Assembly (NCBI GenBank): GCA_016291905.1
Contig: JAEEZS010000015.1
Location: 1 to 64,000, forward strand
Direction of reading: 5' to 3'
Source of the DNA: Bacteroidaceae bacterium
GTDB taxonomy: Bacteria; Bacteroidota; Bacteroidia; Bacteroidales; Bacteroidaceae
DNA: 64,000 bases
Under the pieces are notes generated by a model that worked only from the letters and a program-made list of their open reading frames with translations, was not told where the DNA came from and searched no databases. Shown here one piece after another: positions 24,519 to 34,429 of this stretch; position 1 is the first letter of the stretch; every line of letters begins with the position of its first letter. The translations under genes were made by a program, and so were the position numbers.

Positions 24519-25451
24519 ATGGAACCATTCGAAATTCAGATACTCGGCTGTGGCTCAGCAAAGCCCAGCACCCGTCACAACACGTCGTCGCAGCTGGTTA
24601 GTCTGCGAAGCAAACTATTTATGATTGACTGTGGCGAGGGTACACAACTGCAAATGGCTCGTTACCACGCCAGTTATGCGCGACTGAACCACATCTTCAT
24701 CAGCCACTTGCATGGAGATCATTGTTTCGGACTTATCGGACTTATCTCCACGCTGGGGATGCTGGGATGCGGGCATGCCCACTCGTTGCACATCCACGCG
24801 CTACCTGAACTAGAGATGTTGCTGCGCCCGCAGATTGACTTCTTCTGTCACGAGATGCCTTACGAAGTGGTGTTCCACCCCTTTCGTGCTGACGAGGCAG
24901 CTGTCATTTACGATGATCGTTCTGTAACCGTGCAGACTGTTCCGCTGAACCATCGTATCGCCTGCTGTGGATTTGTGTTCCGCGAGAAACTTGGGCAACG
25001 CCACATCCGTCGCGACATGATTGATGCCTACGAAATTCCTATCAGCCAAATGGGACTCATCAAAAACGGCGCAGACTTCGTGACGCCTGACGGGGACGTG
25101 ATACCCAATGAGCGGCTGACAACCCCTCCCACACTTCCGCGCAGCTATGCCTACCTGTGTGACACAGCTCCCATGACATCCGTTGTGCCGTATATTGAAG
25201 GGGTTGACGTGCTCTATCACGATGCCACGTTTGCTTCGACGGAATCGGGCAGGGCGCAGTCGACGTTTCATTCTACTGCGGCTCAGGCAGCAGAGATTGC
25301 CGCTGCTGCAGGTGTTGGTAAACTGATTTTGGGGCATTTCTCCTCGCGCTACGACGATGAGTGTCCCTTGCTTGAAGAAGCTCTGGCCGTATTCCCCCAC
25401 ACCGTTCTCGCTCACGAAGGCATGAAAATTGAGGTGGAGGGTAGCTCATGA
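24519..25451 (+). CDS. rnz: Ribonuclease Z
   Basis: RNase Z cuts the 3' trailer of tRNA precursors, which matters here because the tRNA in this window has no encoded CCA. The 310-residue product is a metallo-beta-lactamase-fold enzyme with GCGSAKPSTRHNTSSQ at the N-terminus, SHLHGDHCFGL (HxHxDH) near residue 67, the YDDRSVTV to AYLCDTAP region, HDATFAS and GHFSSRY near the end. Full length. Expressed divergently from pssA. Confidence 0.96.
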   Translation: MEPFEIQILGCGSAKPSTRHNTSSQLVSLRSKLFMIDCGEGTQLQMARYHASYARLNHIFISHLHGDHCFGLIGLISTLGMLGCGHAHSLHIHALPELEMLLRPQIDFFCHEMPYEVVFHPFRADEAAVIYDDRSVTVQTVPLNHRIACCGFVFREKLGQRHIRRDMIDAYEIPISQMGLIKNGADFVTPDGDVIPNERLTTPPTLPRSYAYLCDTAPMTSVVPYIEGVDVLYHDATFASTESGRAQSTFHSTAAQAAEIAAAAGVGKLILGHFSSRYDDECPLLEEALAVFPHTVLAHEGMKIEVEGSS

Positions 25452-25470
25452 TTGGAAAATAGCAAATAAA

Positions 25471-25502
25471 TTTGCATTTCTGCTCGGTTCGATATATTTT
25501 TG
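25471..25502 (+). promoter_or_regulatory. Promoter of the sigma-factor operon
   Basis: TTTG (25471-25474) and TATTTTTG (25495-25502) with exactly 20 bp between them. The gene starts 23 bp further on. Confidence 0.75.
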
Positions 25503-25525
25503 CAGCCGATTTCGGATAACACCCA

Positions 25526-26077
25526 ATGCCCGTGGCAGTAAATGAAGAACTTCTGTTGAAGCAGCTGAAGGACCCGAAAATGGCCCAGAGAGCGTTTGGA
25601 ACGGTGGTGAAAGAGTACACCGAGCCTCTTTACTGGCATTTGCGCCGCATGGTGCTTGACCACGATGACGCCAACGACCTCTTGCAGAACACCTTCATCA
25701 AGGCTTGGACAAACTTCGACGGCTTTCAGGGTAATTCGAAAATCTCCACTTGGCTCTACCGTATTGCCACAAACGAGGCGTTGACATTCCTAAGCCGTCA
25801 GGCCTCTACCGATATTGTCTCGCTTGACAACGACGATGCCCCCACCGTCAATCTTGAAGCTGACGAATACTTCGACGGCGATGACTTGCAGCAACGCTTC
25901 CAGCAGGCCCTGCAGACGTTACCCCCAAAACAGCGAACCGTTTTCAACATGAAATACTTCGACGAAATGAAGTACGAAGACATGTCGGAGGTGTTGGGAA
26001 CAAGCGTGGGGGCACTCAAGGCCAGTTATCACCTCGCCGTGCAAAAAATAGCTGCATTTTTTCAAGATGATATTTAA
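25526..26077 (+). CDS. ECF-type RNA polymerase sigma factor
   Basis: A 183-residue sigma-70 family factor with only regions 2 and 4. Region 2: DHDDANDLLQNTFIKAWTNFDGF and WLYRIATNEALTFLSR. Region 4: LPPKQRTVFNMKYFDEMKYEDMSEVLGTSVGALKASY (helix-turn-helix, about residues 130-170). It is followed by a gene for a single-pass membrane protein, the usual arrangement for an anti-sigma factor, and by a periplasmic helical protein. What signal it answers to cannot be read from the sequence. Confidence 0.93.
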   Translation: MPVAVNEELLLKQLKDPKMAQRAFGTVVKEYTEPLYWHLRRMVLDHDDANDLLQNTFIKAWTNFDGFQGNSKISTWLYRIATNEALTFLSRQASTDIVSLDNDDAPTVNLEADEYFDGDDLQQRFQQALQTLPPKQRTVFNMKYFDEMKYEDMSEVLGTSVGALKASYHLAVQKIAAFFQDDI

Positions 26078-26126
26078 ACTAAATGAAAAACGAGTAGTCA
26101 TAAAAGCGTAAAATAAAGAAAAAAAC

Positions 26127-26486
26127 ATGTCTGACGAAGAGAAAATAAGAAGTAAAATAGGAACGGAAAATCCGTTCAAGGTGCCCGAGGGGTACTTTGA
26201 GGACTTCCAGCAGCGGCTTATGAGCTCGCTGCCGGAGCGTTTCCCTGCTGAAAAGACGGTTGTCCGCACCCCGTTGTGGCGCAAGCGCCCGTTCTGGGCT
26301 TCGGCGGCAGCGGCTCTCGTGGGCGTTGTGGTGCTATTTGCCTCCCTCCGCACGTTTGACCGTCAGGAAGATGCTTATGCCTCTGCAGACGAGGGAGTCG
26401 TCTTTACGGAGGAGGAGATGGACTATTTGGCTAGTTCCGTCTTCGATGATTATACCCTTTACAGCTATCTAACAAACGACGAATGA
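26127..26486 (+). CDS. Single-pass membrane protein, candidate anti-sigma factor
   Basis: A 119-residue protein. The cytoplasmic N-terminal part (NPFKVPEGYFEDFQQRLMSSLP) is a motif common in small Bacteroidota proteins encoded after ECF sigma genes. One membrane segment (about residues 57-73) and a short acidic periplasmic tail follow. It lacks the zinc-binding HxxxCxxC of ZAS anti-sigma factors. Position, 49 bp after the sigma gene, is the main support for the proposed role. Its stop overlaps the next start by 4 bp. Confidence 0.75.
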   Translation: MSDEEKIRSKIGTENPFKVPEGYFEDFQQRLMSSLPERFPAEKTVVRTPLWRKRPFWASAAAALVGVVVLFASLRTFDRQEDAYASADEGVVFTEEEMDYLASSVFDDYTLYSYLTNDE

Positions 26487-26968
26487 TGAAAAAGATTGCC
26501 CTGCTATTAATGTCGCTTTGCATCCTGACGGCGGTATCCGCGCAGGATAATAAGAAGGACGGACGCTTCATGAAGCCTGAGGAATATAAGGCAAAGCTCC
26601 AAGATTTTATCGCCAAGCGTGCCGAATTGACGGACAAAGAGAGTGCCGCTTTCTTCCCGCTTTATTTTGAACTGCAAACCGAGAAGTTCAAACTCAATGG
26701 CCAGCTGCGTCGCAAAACGCGCGAGCTTATGCAGGATGGGCTGACGGAAGAGGAAGCGACAGAACTATTGGATGAAACGATGGAGATGAAACTGAAGTGT
26801 GACCAGCTGGATAAGGATTACATGGCGAAGTTTAAGGCGCTACTTCCCGCGTCCAAGTTGTTGAAGATTCAGATGGCAGAGGAATCGTTCCGCCGCGAAT
26901 TGTTGAACGATATGCAGCGTGGAAGGCAACCTGGAGGCCATTTCCGTTTTGGAGAACCAAAGCGATAA
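26483..26968 (+). CDS. Periplasmic helical protein, Spy/CpxP-like in outline
   Basis: A 161-residue secreted protein: signal peptide (residues 1-21, ending VSAQ), then a fully helical, highly charged body (LQDFIAKRAELTDKESAAFFPLYFELQTEKFKLN and the repeated acidic-basic helices after it). Proteins of this kind follow sigma/anti-sigma pairs in Bacteroidota and may sense envelope damage; similarity to Spy or CpxP is only in size, charge and helix content. Coupled to the preceding gene by an ATGA overlap. Confidence 0.75.
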   Translation: MMKKIALLLMSLCILTAVSAQDNKKDGRFMKPEEYKAKLQDFIAKRAELTDKESAAFFPLYFELQTEKFKLNGQLRRKTRELMQDGLTEEEATELLDETMEMKLKCDQLDKDYMAKFKALLPASKLLKIQMAEESFRRELLNDMQRGRQPGGHFRFGEPKR

Positions 26969-26993
26969 GAAACGAAGGTAGTGCTCCATTCTT

Positions 26994-27045
26994 ACAGCCC
27001 ATTGCGATGACGAGATAGAATCATGCAATGGGCTGTAAAATTTTT
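26994..27045 (+). terminator. Hairpin with 12-bp perfect arms after the sigma operon
   Basis: ACAGCCCATTGC (26994-27005) and GCAATGGGCTGT (27025-27036) are perfectly complementary around a 19-nt loop and are followed by AAAATTTTT. It could terminate the sigma operon. The arms belong to the TGGGCTGT repeat family, and a partial further copy (CCCATTGCGATAAAG) lies at 27062. Confidence 0.6.
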
Positions 27046-27096
27046 CGCAACGGGGGAGAAACCCATTGCGATAAAGCTATATGGGGAAAAACCAGA

Positions 27097-27981
27097 TTAA
27101 TCGATGTTGAAGGTCTTTTCGCCTATCATTACACCACCGGCAAAGACATAGACGGTGTAGGCTCCTGTGGGAAGGAATTCCTCGACATCCCAATAGACGG
27201 CAACGCCTTGCTCTTCGCCTGTATATTCAATGGTTTTCTTGATGGAGTACTCCAGCTTCGTGTTCTCGTAAGCGAAGGTCTTTGAGGCATTTTTGGTGAG
27301 CACGTCGCCGTCGGGTTTCATGATGCGGACGTAGATGTCGCGTTCGCCCGTTTCGGCTGTAATGTTTTTCACAATCGTAAAGGAGATGGCAATCTGGGTG
27401 ATATCCTTCGCCTTTGACGTAGTCTTTCCACGCTTGTTTTTTGTGACGACGGAGAATCCAGTAGCGTCTAGCTGCGAGGCAAGGGTGACTTTATTGGAGA
27501 GCGTCTTGGCTTCTTCTTGAAGCGTGGAAATCTGCTGTGTGGCAGCGGCGTACTGACGCTTTACCTGACGGTTCTCATTATGCAGTTTTTCGTTCAGTTG
27601 GTTGAGCGAGTCAATCTGCACGATATAGCTGCGCATGACTTTCTTCACCGTTGCCAACTCTTTCTTCAGACGGGTAATTTCAGCGGCATCCGTTGCCTTG
27701 GTGTTTCGCAGTTCTTCCTGGAGGCGTTGCACCTTCTCCTTCTCGCGCTCAAGCTGTACTTGTAGGGAGTCGTTGCTAATCATAACCTTCATCTCGTCGT
27801 ACTGCGAGGCAAAGGCGGAGTATTCGTTCTCCATCTCTTCTTTCTCGATTTCGAAGAGTTGCGTCATTTCCTCATTAGTCTTATTGGCCTTGTGGAGGCT
27901 GAGACTGAGGACAATGATGGCAGCGGCAGCTGCCAGAACGGCTGCGACAATGCCGATAATAGTGAGATTTTTCTTTTTCAT
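27097..27981 (-). CDS. Membrane-anchored coiled-coil protein
   Basis: A 294-residue protein not recognised as a characterised family. It has one N-terminal membrane segment (about residues 7-28), a long coiled coil (about 35-165) rich in Glu, Lys and Gln, and a C-terminal globular beta domain (about 180-294: ISFTIVKNITAETGERDIYVRIMKPDG and VYVFAGGVMIGEKTF) resembling a short Ig-like fold. The layout suggests an envelope spacer or scaffold facing the periplasm. It stands alone between two minus-strand repeats and valS. Confidence 0.75.
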   Translation of the reverse strand: MKKKNLTIIGIVAAVLAAAAAIIVLSLSLHKANKTNEEMTQLFEIEKEEMENEYSAFASQYDEMKVMISNDSLQVQLEREKEKVQRLQEELRNTKATDAAEITRLKKELATVKKVMRSYIVQIDSLNQLNEKLHNENRQVKRQYAAATQQISTLQEEAKTLSNKVTLASQLDATGFSVVTKNKRGKTTSKAKDITQIAISFTIVKNITAETGERDIYVRIMKPDGDVLTKNASKTFAYENTKLEYSIKKTIEYTGEEQGVAVYWDVEEFLPTGAYTVYVFAGGVMIGEKTFNID

Positions 27982-28078
27982 TGTTTTTCGAATTGGAATA
28001 TTGTCTCCTTATCAGGGAAAAAACAAAAACTATATCAAATTAATTCAGAATTTTGAACAATTCCTGACGTCTTGTCAT

Positions 28079-30835
28079 TTAGCTTTGCAAGGCTGCGATG
28101 GCGGCTTTAAGCGAGGCGATGCGGGACTCAGCATCTGCTTGTTTCTTGCGTTCTGCAGCCACAATGGCTTCAGGAGCGCGACTGACAAAGTTGGCGTTGT
28201 TCAGCTTATTCATCACAATGCGCAGCGAGCCTTCGGCATAGGCAAGTTCGTCGTTTAGCTTTTTAAGTTCGGCTTCCACATCCATCAGATTGCCGAGGGG
28301 GACGGCGTATTCCGTAGTGCCTACCATGAAGGCAACGGCAGAGGGGCTTTTTTCGCTGACGGAATTGATGGCGCTGATGTTTGCCATTTTGCTAATAGCG
28401 GAATTGTAGGCTGACATTTTGTTTTCGCCCACAACCTCAAGAACCAGTTCCTCTTTCGGGGCAATGCCTTTCTGCAGACGGATAGCACGGATATCGGAAA
28501 TGATTTCCTTTACGGTCTCGAAGTCGCGGATAAGGCTTTCGTCGGCATCCGTACCAATGACGGAAACGGGCTGGAACATGATACTCTCGCCCTTAGCGCG
28601 TTCTTCGATGTTCTGCCAGAGCTCTTCGGTAATGAAGGGCATGAAGGGATGGAGCAGGCGGAGCAGACAGTCAAAGTAATGTAGCGTGACATCGTAGGTG
28701 CCTTTATCTATTGCGCAGCCGTAAGCAGGTTTAATTATTTCAAGATACCAGGCGGAGAACTCGTCCCAGAAAAGGTTGTAAACAGCCATCAGGGCATCGC
28801 TGATGCGGTATTTGGAGAAGTGGTCATCAACAAGGGCTGCCGTCTGCTTCAGTTTGGCATCGAACCAGCGCACCGCTGTAGCGGCAGCCTCCGTGGGGGC
28901 AGCATCGGCATCTACCGTCCAGCCCTTAACAAGGCGGAAGCAGTTCCAAATCTTATTGTTGAAGTTACGTCCTTGCTCGCAAAGGCTTTCATCGAAGAGG
29001 ATGTCGTTGCCTGCGGGAGCGCTGAGCATCATACCCATGCGAACTCCGTCGGCGCCATACTTGTCAATAAGGTCGAGGGGGTCGGGGCTGTTACCAAGGC
29101 TCTTGGACATTTTGCGTCCCAGCTTGTCACGTACAATACCTGTGAAATAGACGTTGCGGAACGGCATGTCGCCCAGATACTCATACCCTGCCATAATCAT
29201 ACGGGCCACCCAGAAGAAGATGATGTCGGGACCCGTGACGAGGTCGGAGGTGGGGTAGTAGTAGCGGATTTCTTCGTTCCCCGCGTTGTTGATGCCATTG
29301 AAGAGGCTGATGGGCCAGAGCCAACTGCTGAACCACGTATCAAGGGCGCCTTCGTCCTGTATCAATTCATCAGCAGTGACGTTCTCGTAGCCCTTCAGCT
29401 GACGGGCTTTCTCAACAGCCTTTTCGATACTTTCGGCCACCACGTACTGACGGTCTGCATCAGGTACATCCTCTTGATTCGGCAGGAAGTAGGCGGGAAT
29501 GCGGTGTCCCCACCAAAGCTGACGGCTGATGCACCAGTCTTTGATGTTCTCCAACCACGTGCGGTAAGTGTTTTTGTACTTCGGTGGATAGAAGCGGATG
29601 TCGTCGTTCATGACGGGCGGCAGGGCGATGTCGGCAAAGTGCTGCATGCGGATGAACCACTGCAGCGAGAGGCGCGGCTCAATGGGAACATTGGTGCGCT
29701 CTGAATAACCCACTTTATTGTCATAGTCCTCCACCTTTTCCATCAGGGCTGCGGCGTCGAGGTCCTTGACAATCTGCTTGCGGCAGTCGAAGCGGTCCAT
29801 GCCGACGTAAAGTCTGGCTGCCTCGCTGAGCGTGGCATCGGGGTTGAAAATGTCAATAGATTCCAGGTCGTACTTCTGTCCAAGGGCGTAGTCGTTGACA
29901 TCGTGAGCAGGGGTAACTTTCAGGCAACCTGTACCAAATTCGATTTCCACATAACGGTCTTCGATGATGGGCACAACACGGCCTACAAGCGGCACAATGA
30001 CGCGCTTGCCGCGCAGCCACGTGTTCTTGGGGTCTTTGGGGTTGATGCAGACAGCCACGTCGCCCATGATGGTTTCGGGGCGGGTAGTGGCAACGACAGC
30101 ATAGCGCCTGCCCTGTGCATCGCGGTGGATAATTTGATGCTTCACGGTAGGGTCAAAGGGCTCGGTGGCGCTAAGCACCTGAGCATCGGCTTCTTCACCA
30201 TCCGTGCTGCCTGCGGGTTCATCGACGTAGTAACGCAGATAGAAGAGGTGTGAGTGCTCGTCGTGATAGATAACTTCCTCGTCCGAGAGGGCTGTCTGGC
30301 GCTCGGGATCCCAGTTCACCATACGAAGACCACGGTAGATGAGGCCTTTGTCGTAAAGGTCGCAGAACACGCGGATGACGCTGCGCGAGCGTTCCTCATC
30401 CATCGTAAACGCCGTGCGGTCCCAGTCGCAACTGCATCCCAGTTGGCGGAGTTGCTTGAGGATAATACCGCCGTGTTCGTCCGTCCACGCCCAGGCATGT
30501 TTTAGGAATTCCTCGCGGGTAAGGTCGCTTTTCTTGATGCCTTGTTCGGCAAGGCGTTTGATGACCTTGGCTTCAGTAGCAATGCTGGCATGGTCAGTAC
30601 CTGGCACCCAGCAAGCGTTCTTGCCCTCCATGCGGGCGCGGCGTACAAGGATATCCTGAATGGTCTCGTTGAGCACATGTCCCATGTGGAGCACGCCCGT
30701 CACATTGGGGGGCGGAATAACCACCGTATAAGGCTCGCGCCCATCCGGCTTCGAGCTGAAGAGCTTATTATCCATCCAATACTGATACCACTTTCCCTCG
30801 ACCTGTGCGGGGCTGTACTTACTAGCCAATTCCAT
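28079..30835 (-). CDS. valS: Valyl-tRNA synthetase
   Basis: ValS charges tRNA-Val. The 918-residue class Ia synthetase has [13 protein letters not shown] (HIGH motif as HMGH at residues 50-53), an editing domain (about 200-330), the [23 protein letters not shown] region, [13 protein letters not shown] as the second nucleotide motif, and a C-terminal coiled-coil arm (from about 850). Length is close to other Bacteroidota ValS. It has its own promoter, in an extended module shared with the cupin and pncA genes. Confidence 0.97.
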   Translation of the reverse strand: MELASKYSPAQVEGKWYQYWMDNKLFSSKPDGREPYTVVIPPPNVTGVLHMGHVLNETIQDILVRRARMEGKNACWVPGTDHASIATEAKVIKRLAEQGIKKSDLTREEFLKHAWAWTDEHGGIILKQLRQLGCSCDWDRTAFTMDEERSRSVIRVFCDLYDKGLIYRGLRMVNWDPERQTALSDEEVIYHDEHSHLFYLRYYVDEPAGSTDGEEADAQVLSATEPFDPTVKHQIIHRDAQGRRYAVVATTRPETIMGDVAVCINPKDPKNTWLRGKRVIVPLVGRVVPIIEDRYVEIEFGTGCLKVTPAHDVNDYALGQKYDLESIDIFNPDATLSEAARLYVGMDRFDCRKQIVKDLDAAALMEKVEDYDNKVGYSERTNVPIEPRLSLQWFIRMQHFADIALPPVMNDDIRFYPPKYKNTYRTWLENIKDWCISRQLWWGHRIPAYFLPNQEDVPDADRQYVVAESIEKAVEKARQLKGYENVTADELIQDEGALDTWFSSWLWPISLFNGINNAGNEEIRYYYPTSDLVTGPDIIFFWVARMIMAGYEYLGDMPFRNVYFTGIVRDKLGRKMSKSLGNSPDPLDLIDKYGADGVRMGMMLSAPAGNDILFDESLCEQGRNFNNKIWNCFRLVKGWTVDADAAPTEAAATAVRWFDAKLKQTAALVDDHFSKYRISDALMAVYNLFWDEFSAWYLEIIKPAYGCAIDKGTYDVTLHYFDCLLRLLHPFMPFITEELWQNIEERAKGESIMFQPVSVIGTDADESLIRDFETVKEIISDIRAIRLQKGIAPKEELVLEVVGENKMSAYNSAISKMANISAINSVSEKSPSAVAFMVGTTEYAVPLGNLMDVEAELKKLNDELAYAEGSLRIVMNKLNNANFVSRAPEAIVAAERKKQADAESRIASLKAAIAALQS

Positions 30836-30878
30836 ATTCCTGAAACGTCTTTTTCCTTATTAAAATAAAATCGAGCTG

Positions 30879-30910
30879 CAAAGGTACGAGTAAGCGAGCG
30901 AAAAACCAAA
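30879..30910 (-). promoter_or_regulatory. Promoter of valS
   Basis: Minus strand: TTTG (30907-30910), 20 bp, TACCTTTG (30879-30886), 44 bp before the start codon. Confidence 0.75.
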
Positions 30911-31002
30911 ATAATTTGGCTTTTTCCAAGCGCGAGCACTTATTTATTCCACAAAGCATTTTATTTTTTTGTTTTTCATTTTCCATTCTTCATTATTTGT
31001 TG

Positions 31003-31010
31003 TACCTTTG
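31003..31010 (+). promoter_or_regulatory. -7 element upstream of prs
   Basis: TACCTTTG followed by C, about 40 bp before the prs start. No TTTG box at 19-21 bp; the upstream stretch is T-rich with TTCATTTTCCATTCTTCATT repeats. Confidence 0.5.
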
Positions 31011-31049
31011 CCGAAGATTTCAATCCCTTATTAACTGTAGTCTCCAATA

Positions 31050-32015
31050 ATGAGTACAACTGCTCCATTCATGGTATTCTCGGGCACCCGTTCGAGATAC
31101 CTTGCCGAACAAATCTGTGAGTCGCTGGGCTGCCCGCTGGGCAACATGATTATCACCCATTTCGCCGACGGCGAGTTTGCGGTGAGCTACGAAGAGTCCA
31201 TTCGTGGAAAGGATGTTTTCCTCGTTCAGAGCACTTTCCCCAATTCGGACAACCTGATGGAACTTCTGCTGATGATTGACGCGGCCAAGCGTGCCTCGGC
31301 GCGTAGCATCGTCGCTGTCATTCCCTATTTCGGCTGGGCACGTCAAGACCGCAAGGACAAGCCGCGTGTTTCCATTGCTGCCAAGCTGGTAGCCGACATG
31401 CTGATGGTGGCAGGTATCAGCCGCGTGGTTACGATGGACCTTCATGCCGATCAGATTCAAGGTTTCTTCGACATCCCTGTTGATCACCTTTACGCCAGCA
31501 ACGTGTTTGCGCCTTACATCCAAAGCTTGAACTTCCCGATGGACGATGTGGTGATGGCCACGCCCGATGTGGGAGGAAGCAAACGTGCTGCTGCCTATGC
31601 AAAATACTTTAACGTCCCCCTTGTGCTATGCAACAAAACTCGCGTTCGTGCCAACGTCGTCGAGTCTATTCAGATTATTGGTGATGTGGAGGGCAAGGAT
31701 GTCATGCTCTTCGACGATATTGTCGATACGGCAGGCACCATCACTCAGGCTGCTGACGAAATGAAACGTGCAGGTGCCCGCAGCGTGCGCGCTTTTGCCA
31801 GTCATTGCGTTATGTCCGGCCCGGCTGTCGAGCGTGTTAACGCCTCGTTGCTGGAAGAGATTGTTTTCACAAACAGTATTCCCTTTGATAACCAGAACGG
31901 CAAACGTTGCCCCCGCCTGAAACAGCTCTCTATTGCCCCCCTGTTTGCTGACACCATTCAGCGTATCATCCACAACGAGCCCATTAGTACGCAATACACT
32001 TTCCAAAAAATATGA
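31050..32015 (+). CDS. prs: Ribose-phosphate pyrophosphokinase
   Basis: Prs makes PRPP from ribose-5-phosphate and ATP, the donor for nucleotides, His, Trp and also for the PncB reaction encoded in this window. The 321-residue product has FADGEFAVSYEESIRGKDVFLVQS, PYFGWARQDRKDKPRV (ATP loop), TMDLHADQIQGFFDIPVDHL and the PRPP-binding VMLFDDIVDTAGTI. Full length. Monocistronic by spacing. Confidence 0.96.
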   Translation: MSTTAPFMVFSGTRSRYLAEQICESLGCPLGNMIITHFADGEFAVSYEESIRGKDVFLVQSTFPNSDNLMELLLMIDAAKRASARSIVAVIPYFGWARQDRKDKPRVSIAAKLVADMLMVAGISRVVTMDLHADQIQGFFDIPVDHLYASNVFAPYIQSLNFPMDDVVMATPDVGGSKRAAAYAKYFNVPLVLCNKTRVRANVVESIQIIGDVEGKDVMLFDDIVDTAGTITQAADEMKRAGARSVRAFASHCVMSGPAVERVNASLLEEIVFTNSIPFDNQNGKRCPRLKQLSIAPLFADTIQRIIHNEPISTQYTFQKI

Positions 32016-32082
32016 TTTGAGACTCGCGCTGAAAGTTTCAAAGAAAGAGTTTGTAAATTATTAACCCTAAACAATAAAGTTT

Positions 32083-33168
32083 ATGAAAAAGTTTTTCATC
32101 ATTGCTGCCGCAACTCTTATGCTGGCAGCTTGCCAGGACAAGAATGCTTACACCGTCAGCGGCACCATTGCCGGTGCTCAGGATGGAGACACTATTGGGA
32201 TTGCCATTCCGCAGGGTCGCAGTCTTGAAAACCTCGCACAGGCCGTCCTGAAGGATGGTAAATATCTGATTAAAGGCACGACTGACACGTGCCAGGTCGT
32301 TTACCTCACCGTGGCAGGACGTCCCCGCATGCAGCTTTTCCTTGAAGCCGGAAATATCAAGGCCGATGTGAACGAGAACGGAGAGAATCAGGCTATCGGT
32401 ACGCTCAACAACAACCGCATGGATGCCTTCAACTCATTGCTCACGGGTGCCCTCGAAGGATATGGCGAATTGAACCAGCGTCTGCAGGCCGATGACATCA
32501 CCGAAGAAGAAATTGCCGATGTCCGCGCTAAGATGGAGGTCATGGAGAAGAAGTACGACGAGGCCGTCAAGAGCAGCGTGCTTGAAAACACCGATTGTGC
32601 TTTCGGACTCTTCCTGCTCAAGCAGTACTATTACAACTTCGAGGCCGAGGAGCTTGCTCCCATCATCGATGAATATCTCAAGAACTATCCTGGTAACGAG
32701 AGCGTTCTTAGCCTGAAAGAGAATAACGACAAGGTGCTCGCTTCTTCCGTGGGTAAGAAGTTCATCGACTTCGAGATGAATAACATGGCTGGCGGTACGA
32801 GCAAGCTGAGCGATTTCGTGAAGCAGAACAAGGTGACGCTCGTTGACTTTTGGGCTAGCTGGTGCGGCCCTTGCCGGCAGGAGATGCCCAATGTGAAGGC
32901 AGCTTACGAAAAGTTCGGTGCTAAGGGCTTTGGCATTGTCGGCGTGAGCCTCGACCGCGATGAGGAGTCGTGGAAGAAGGGCGTGGCTGACTTGGGTATG
33001 TCATGGCCTCAGCTTTCCGACCTGAAGTACTGGGATTGTGAAGGTGCTGACCTCTACGGTGTCCGTGCTATTCCTGCAACAGTGCTTATTAACCAGGAAG
33101 GCACTATTATTGCCCGTAACCTCCGTGGCGAGGCTCTAGCTGAGAAGCTTGCGGAAGTGCTGAACTAA
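32083..33168 (+). CDS. TlpA-family thiol-disulfide lipoprotein with DUF4369
   Basis: A 361-residue envelope lipoprotein (signal ending LAAC, Cys17). An N-terminal DUF4369-type beta domain (about residues 22-110) is followed by a helical linker and a C-terminal thioredoxin fold (about 225-361) with the redox site WASWCGPCRQE and cis-Pro in AIPATVLIN. Such proteins reduce or oxidise cysteines of periplasmic proteins. They are abundant in Bacteroidota; the exact partner is unknown. A terminator follows. Confidence 0.92.
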   Translation: MKKFFIIAAATLMLAACQDKNAYTVSGTIAGAQDGDTIGIAIPQGRSLENLAQAVLKDGKYLIKGTTDTCQVVYLTVAGRPRMQLFLEAGNIKADVNENGENQAIGTLNNNRMDAFNSLLTGALEGYGELNQRLQADDITEEEIADVRAKMEVMEKKYDEAVKSSVLENTDCAFGLFLLKQYYYNFEAEELAPIIDEYLKNYPGNESVLSLKENNDKVLASSVGKKFIDFEMNNMAGGTSKLSDFVKQNKVTLVDFWASWCGPCRQEMPNVKAAYEKFGAKGFGIVGVSLDRDEESWKKGVADLGMSWPQLSDLKYWDCEGADLYGVRAIPATVLINQEGTIIARNLRGEALAEKLAEVLN

Positions 33169-33186
33169 GCGTTTACATTTAATGAG

Positions 33187-33222
33187 AACGCGGCGTAATC
33201 AACGATTGCGCCGCGTTTCTTT
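33187..33222 (+). terminator. Intrinsic terminator after the TlpA-type gene
   Basis: Perfect 9-bp stem AACGCGGCG / CGCCGCGTT with a 13-nt loop, followed by TCTTT. It separates the gene from the convergent gene at 33240. Confidence 0.85.
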
Positions 33223-33239
33223 ATGAGGACTACGGCTCT

Positions 33240-33743
33240 CTATCCCTTCATCTTCTTAAAAAGGTTTCGCTTCGTTGTCTTGAGGGCGGGAGAGAGGAAT
33301 TCGGGCTCCATGATGTCCAGCGTTTGACGTAGTTCGGCAAGGAGTTCGGGAAAGTGACAACATTGGAGATAGGCCAGTTTCATTGCAACGGAACGGACTC
33401 CGTTGGGTTGGTCGGGGCGCATCATCATGTCGAGGCAGAAATCAAGGAAATCCGTGCGGATATCGTCTGCTTTGAATTCGGTGCGCAGCAGGACCGTCAT
33501 CGCCAGGCGGCACAAGGTAATACTTGTCGTACGCATGGCAATGTTGATAAGGGTTTCCTGCTTCTCTGTCAGCCACGCGTCGTCCGACGAAGGCAGGTGA
33601 GTCATTATCCACGCAGCGTTGTCAGATGTTCGTTTGTCCTCGTCCGAGAGCAGTTGGAGCAACTCCTCCCTGTATTCTGACTGGGATAGGGCACGAACAT
33701 CCCCTCCGCCGATGTGCCCACTTAAGATGTCGCTTAATTCCAT
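33240..33743 (-). CDS. HEAT-like helical protein of unknown function
   Basis: A 167-residue, fully helical soluble protein. Segments such as DNAAWIMTHLPSSDDAWLTEKQETLINIA and NGVRSVAMKLAYLQCCHFPELLAELR look like three HEAT-type helical pairs. No catalytic motif is visible. It lies 4 bp downstream of the nitroreductase gene and is co-transcribed with it. I do not know a named family. Confidence 0.75.
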   Translation of the reverse strand: MELSDILSGHIGGGDVRALSQSEYREELLQLLSDEDKRTSDNAAWIMTHLPSSDDAWLTEKQETLINIAMRTTSITLCRLAMTVLLRTEFKADDIRTDFLDFCLDMMMRPDQPNGVRSVAMKLAYLQCCHFPELLAELRQTLDIMEPEFLSPALKTTKRNLFKKMKG

Positions 33744-33747
33744 GACG

Positions 33748-34428
33748 TTATTCTTTTCCTGTGCGTAGCTGGTTGAGGAAAAAACTCTGGCCTGAGGCTA
33801 CCTCGAAGTGATAGGCTACGATACCGAGGTCCATGTGAGCGAAGAATCCGATGCCTGCTCTTACGCTCACCTTGCCGTCTTGCCACTTGAAGCGGAACTT
33901 CTGCTGGTTGATGGCGGTAGGGGCAAGGAGGGCCGCTTCTACGCCTTTGCGGAACCAGTTAGGGAAGTCTGTGCCCTCAGTAACGGCTTCGAAGGATTTG
34001 CTCCTATGCTGCACGCCCTGTGTGGCACCTACCCCGAGGGCAATAACGCCGCGCAGCACCTCGCCTTTGTCAATCCTCAAGGCATTAGGCGTCTTTTTGT
34101 ACGTCAATCCCACCCAGCACGTGTTGAGCTCCAGCGTCTGCGCAAGCAGCACAATGCGCTCGCCGTAGTAACCAAGCCGCTCGTCAAGGCCTTTGCCGCG
34201 AGGCCCGATGAGGGCGATGTAGTTGCGGACGTTTCGGAATTTGCCGTAATGGGGCTTCTCGGCTTGGAAACAATGTGGCTCGTCGGTGACAAGCTGAAGG
34301 TGCAAAGCACCCTCCTCGTTGCAGCGGTCGATGTCGGCATTCAATGTCTTAATTTGTACGGCGGTGAGCGGAGCGTTAGTATATTCGCGCACGGAGTGAC
34401 GGGCGAGGATGGCTTCGTTTATTGTCAT
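33748..34428 (-). CDS. Nitroreductase family protein
   Basis: A 226-residue FMN-dependent oxidoreductase-like protein. The start ILARHSVREYTNAPL is the nitroreductase FMN-binding signature, and the NTCWVGLTYKK and ALGVGATQGVQHRSKS segments continue the fold. ALLAPTAINQQKFRFKW near residue 170 is the second FMN-contact region. The arrangement resembles the TM1586-type subfamily in which the protomer is a fused double unit. Substrate unknown. It sits in a three-gene operon (transporter, nitroreductase, HEAT-like protein) with gaps of 1 and 4 bp. Confidence 0.87.
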   Translation of the reverse strand: MTINEAILARHSVREYTNAPLTAVQIKTLNADIDRCNEEGALHLQLVTDEPHCFQAEKPHYGKFRNVRNYIALIGPRGKGLDERLGYYGERIVLLAQTLELNTCWVGLTYKKTPNALRIDKGEVLRGVIALGVGATQGVQHRSKSFEAVTEGTDFPNWFRKGVEAALLAPTAINQQKFRFKWQDGKVSVRAGIGFFAHMDLGIVAYHFEVASGQSFFLNQLRTGKE

Positions 34429-34429
34429 A

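Noticed and set aside
26994..27096. Small protein-coding gene at 27028-27285 on the plus strand
   Set aside because: It runs through a hairpin repeat and then antisense to the coiled-coil protein gene; no promoter or family support.
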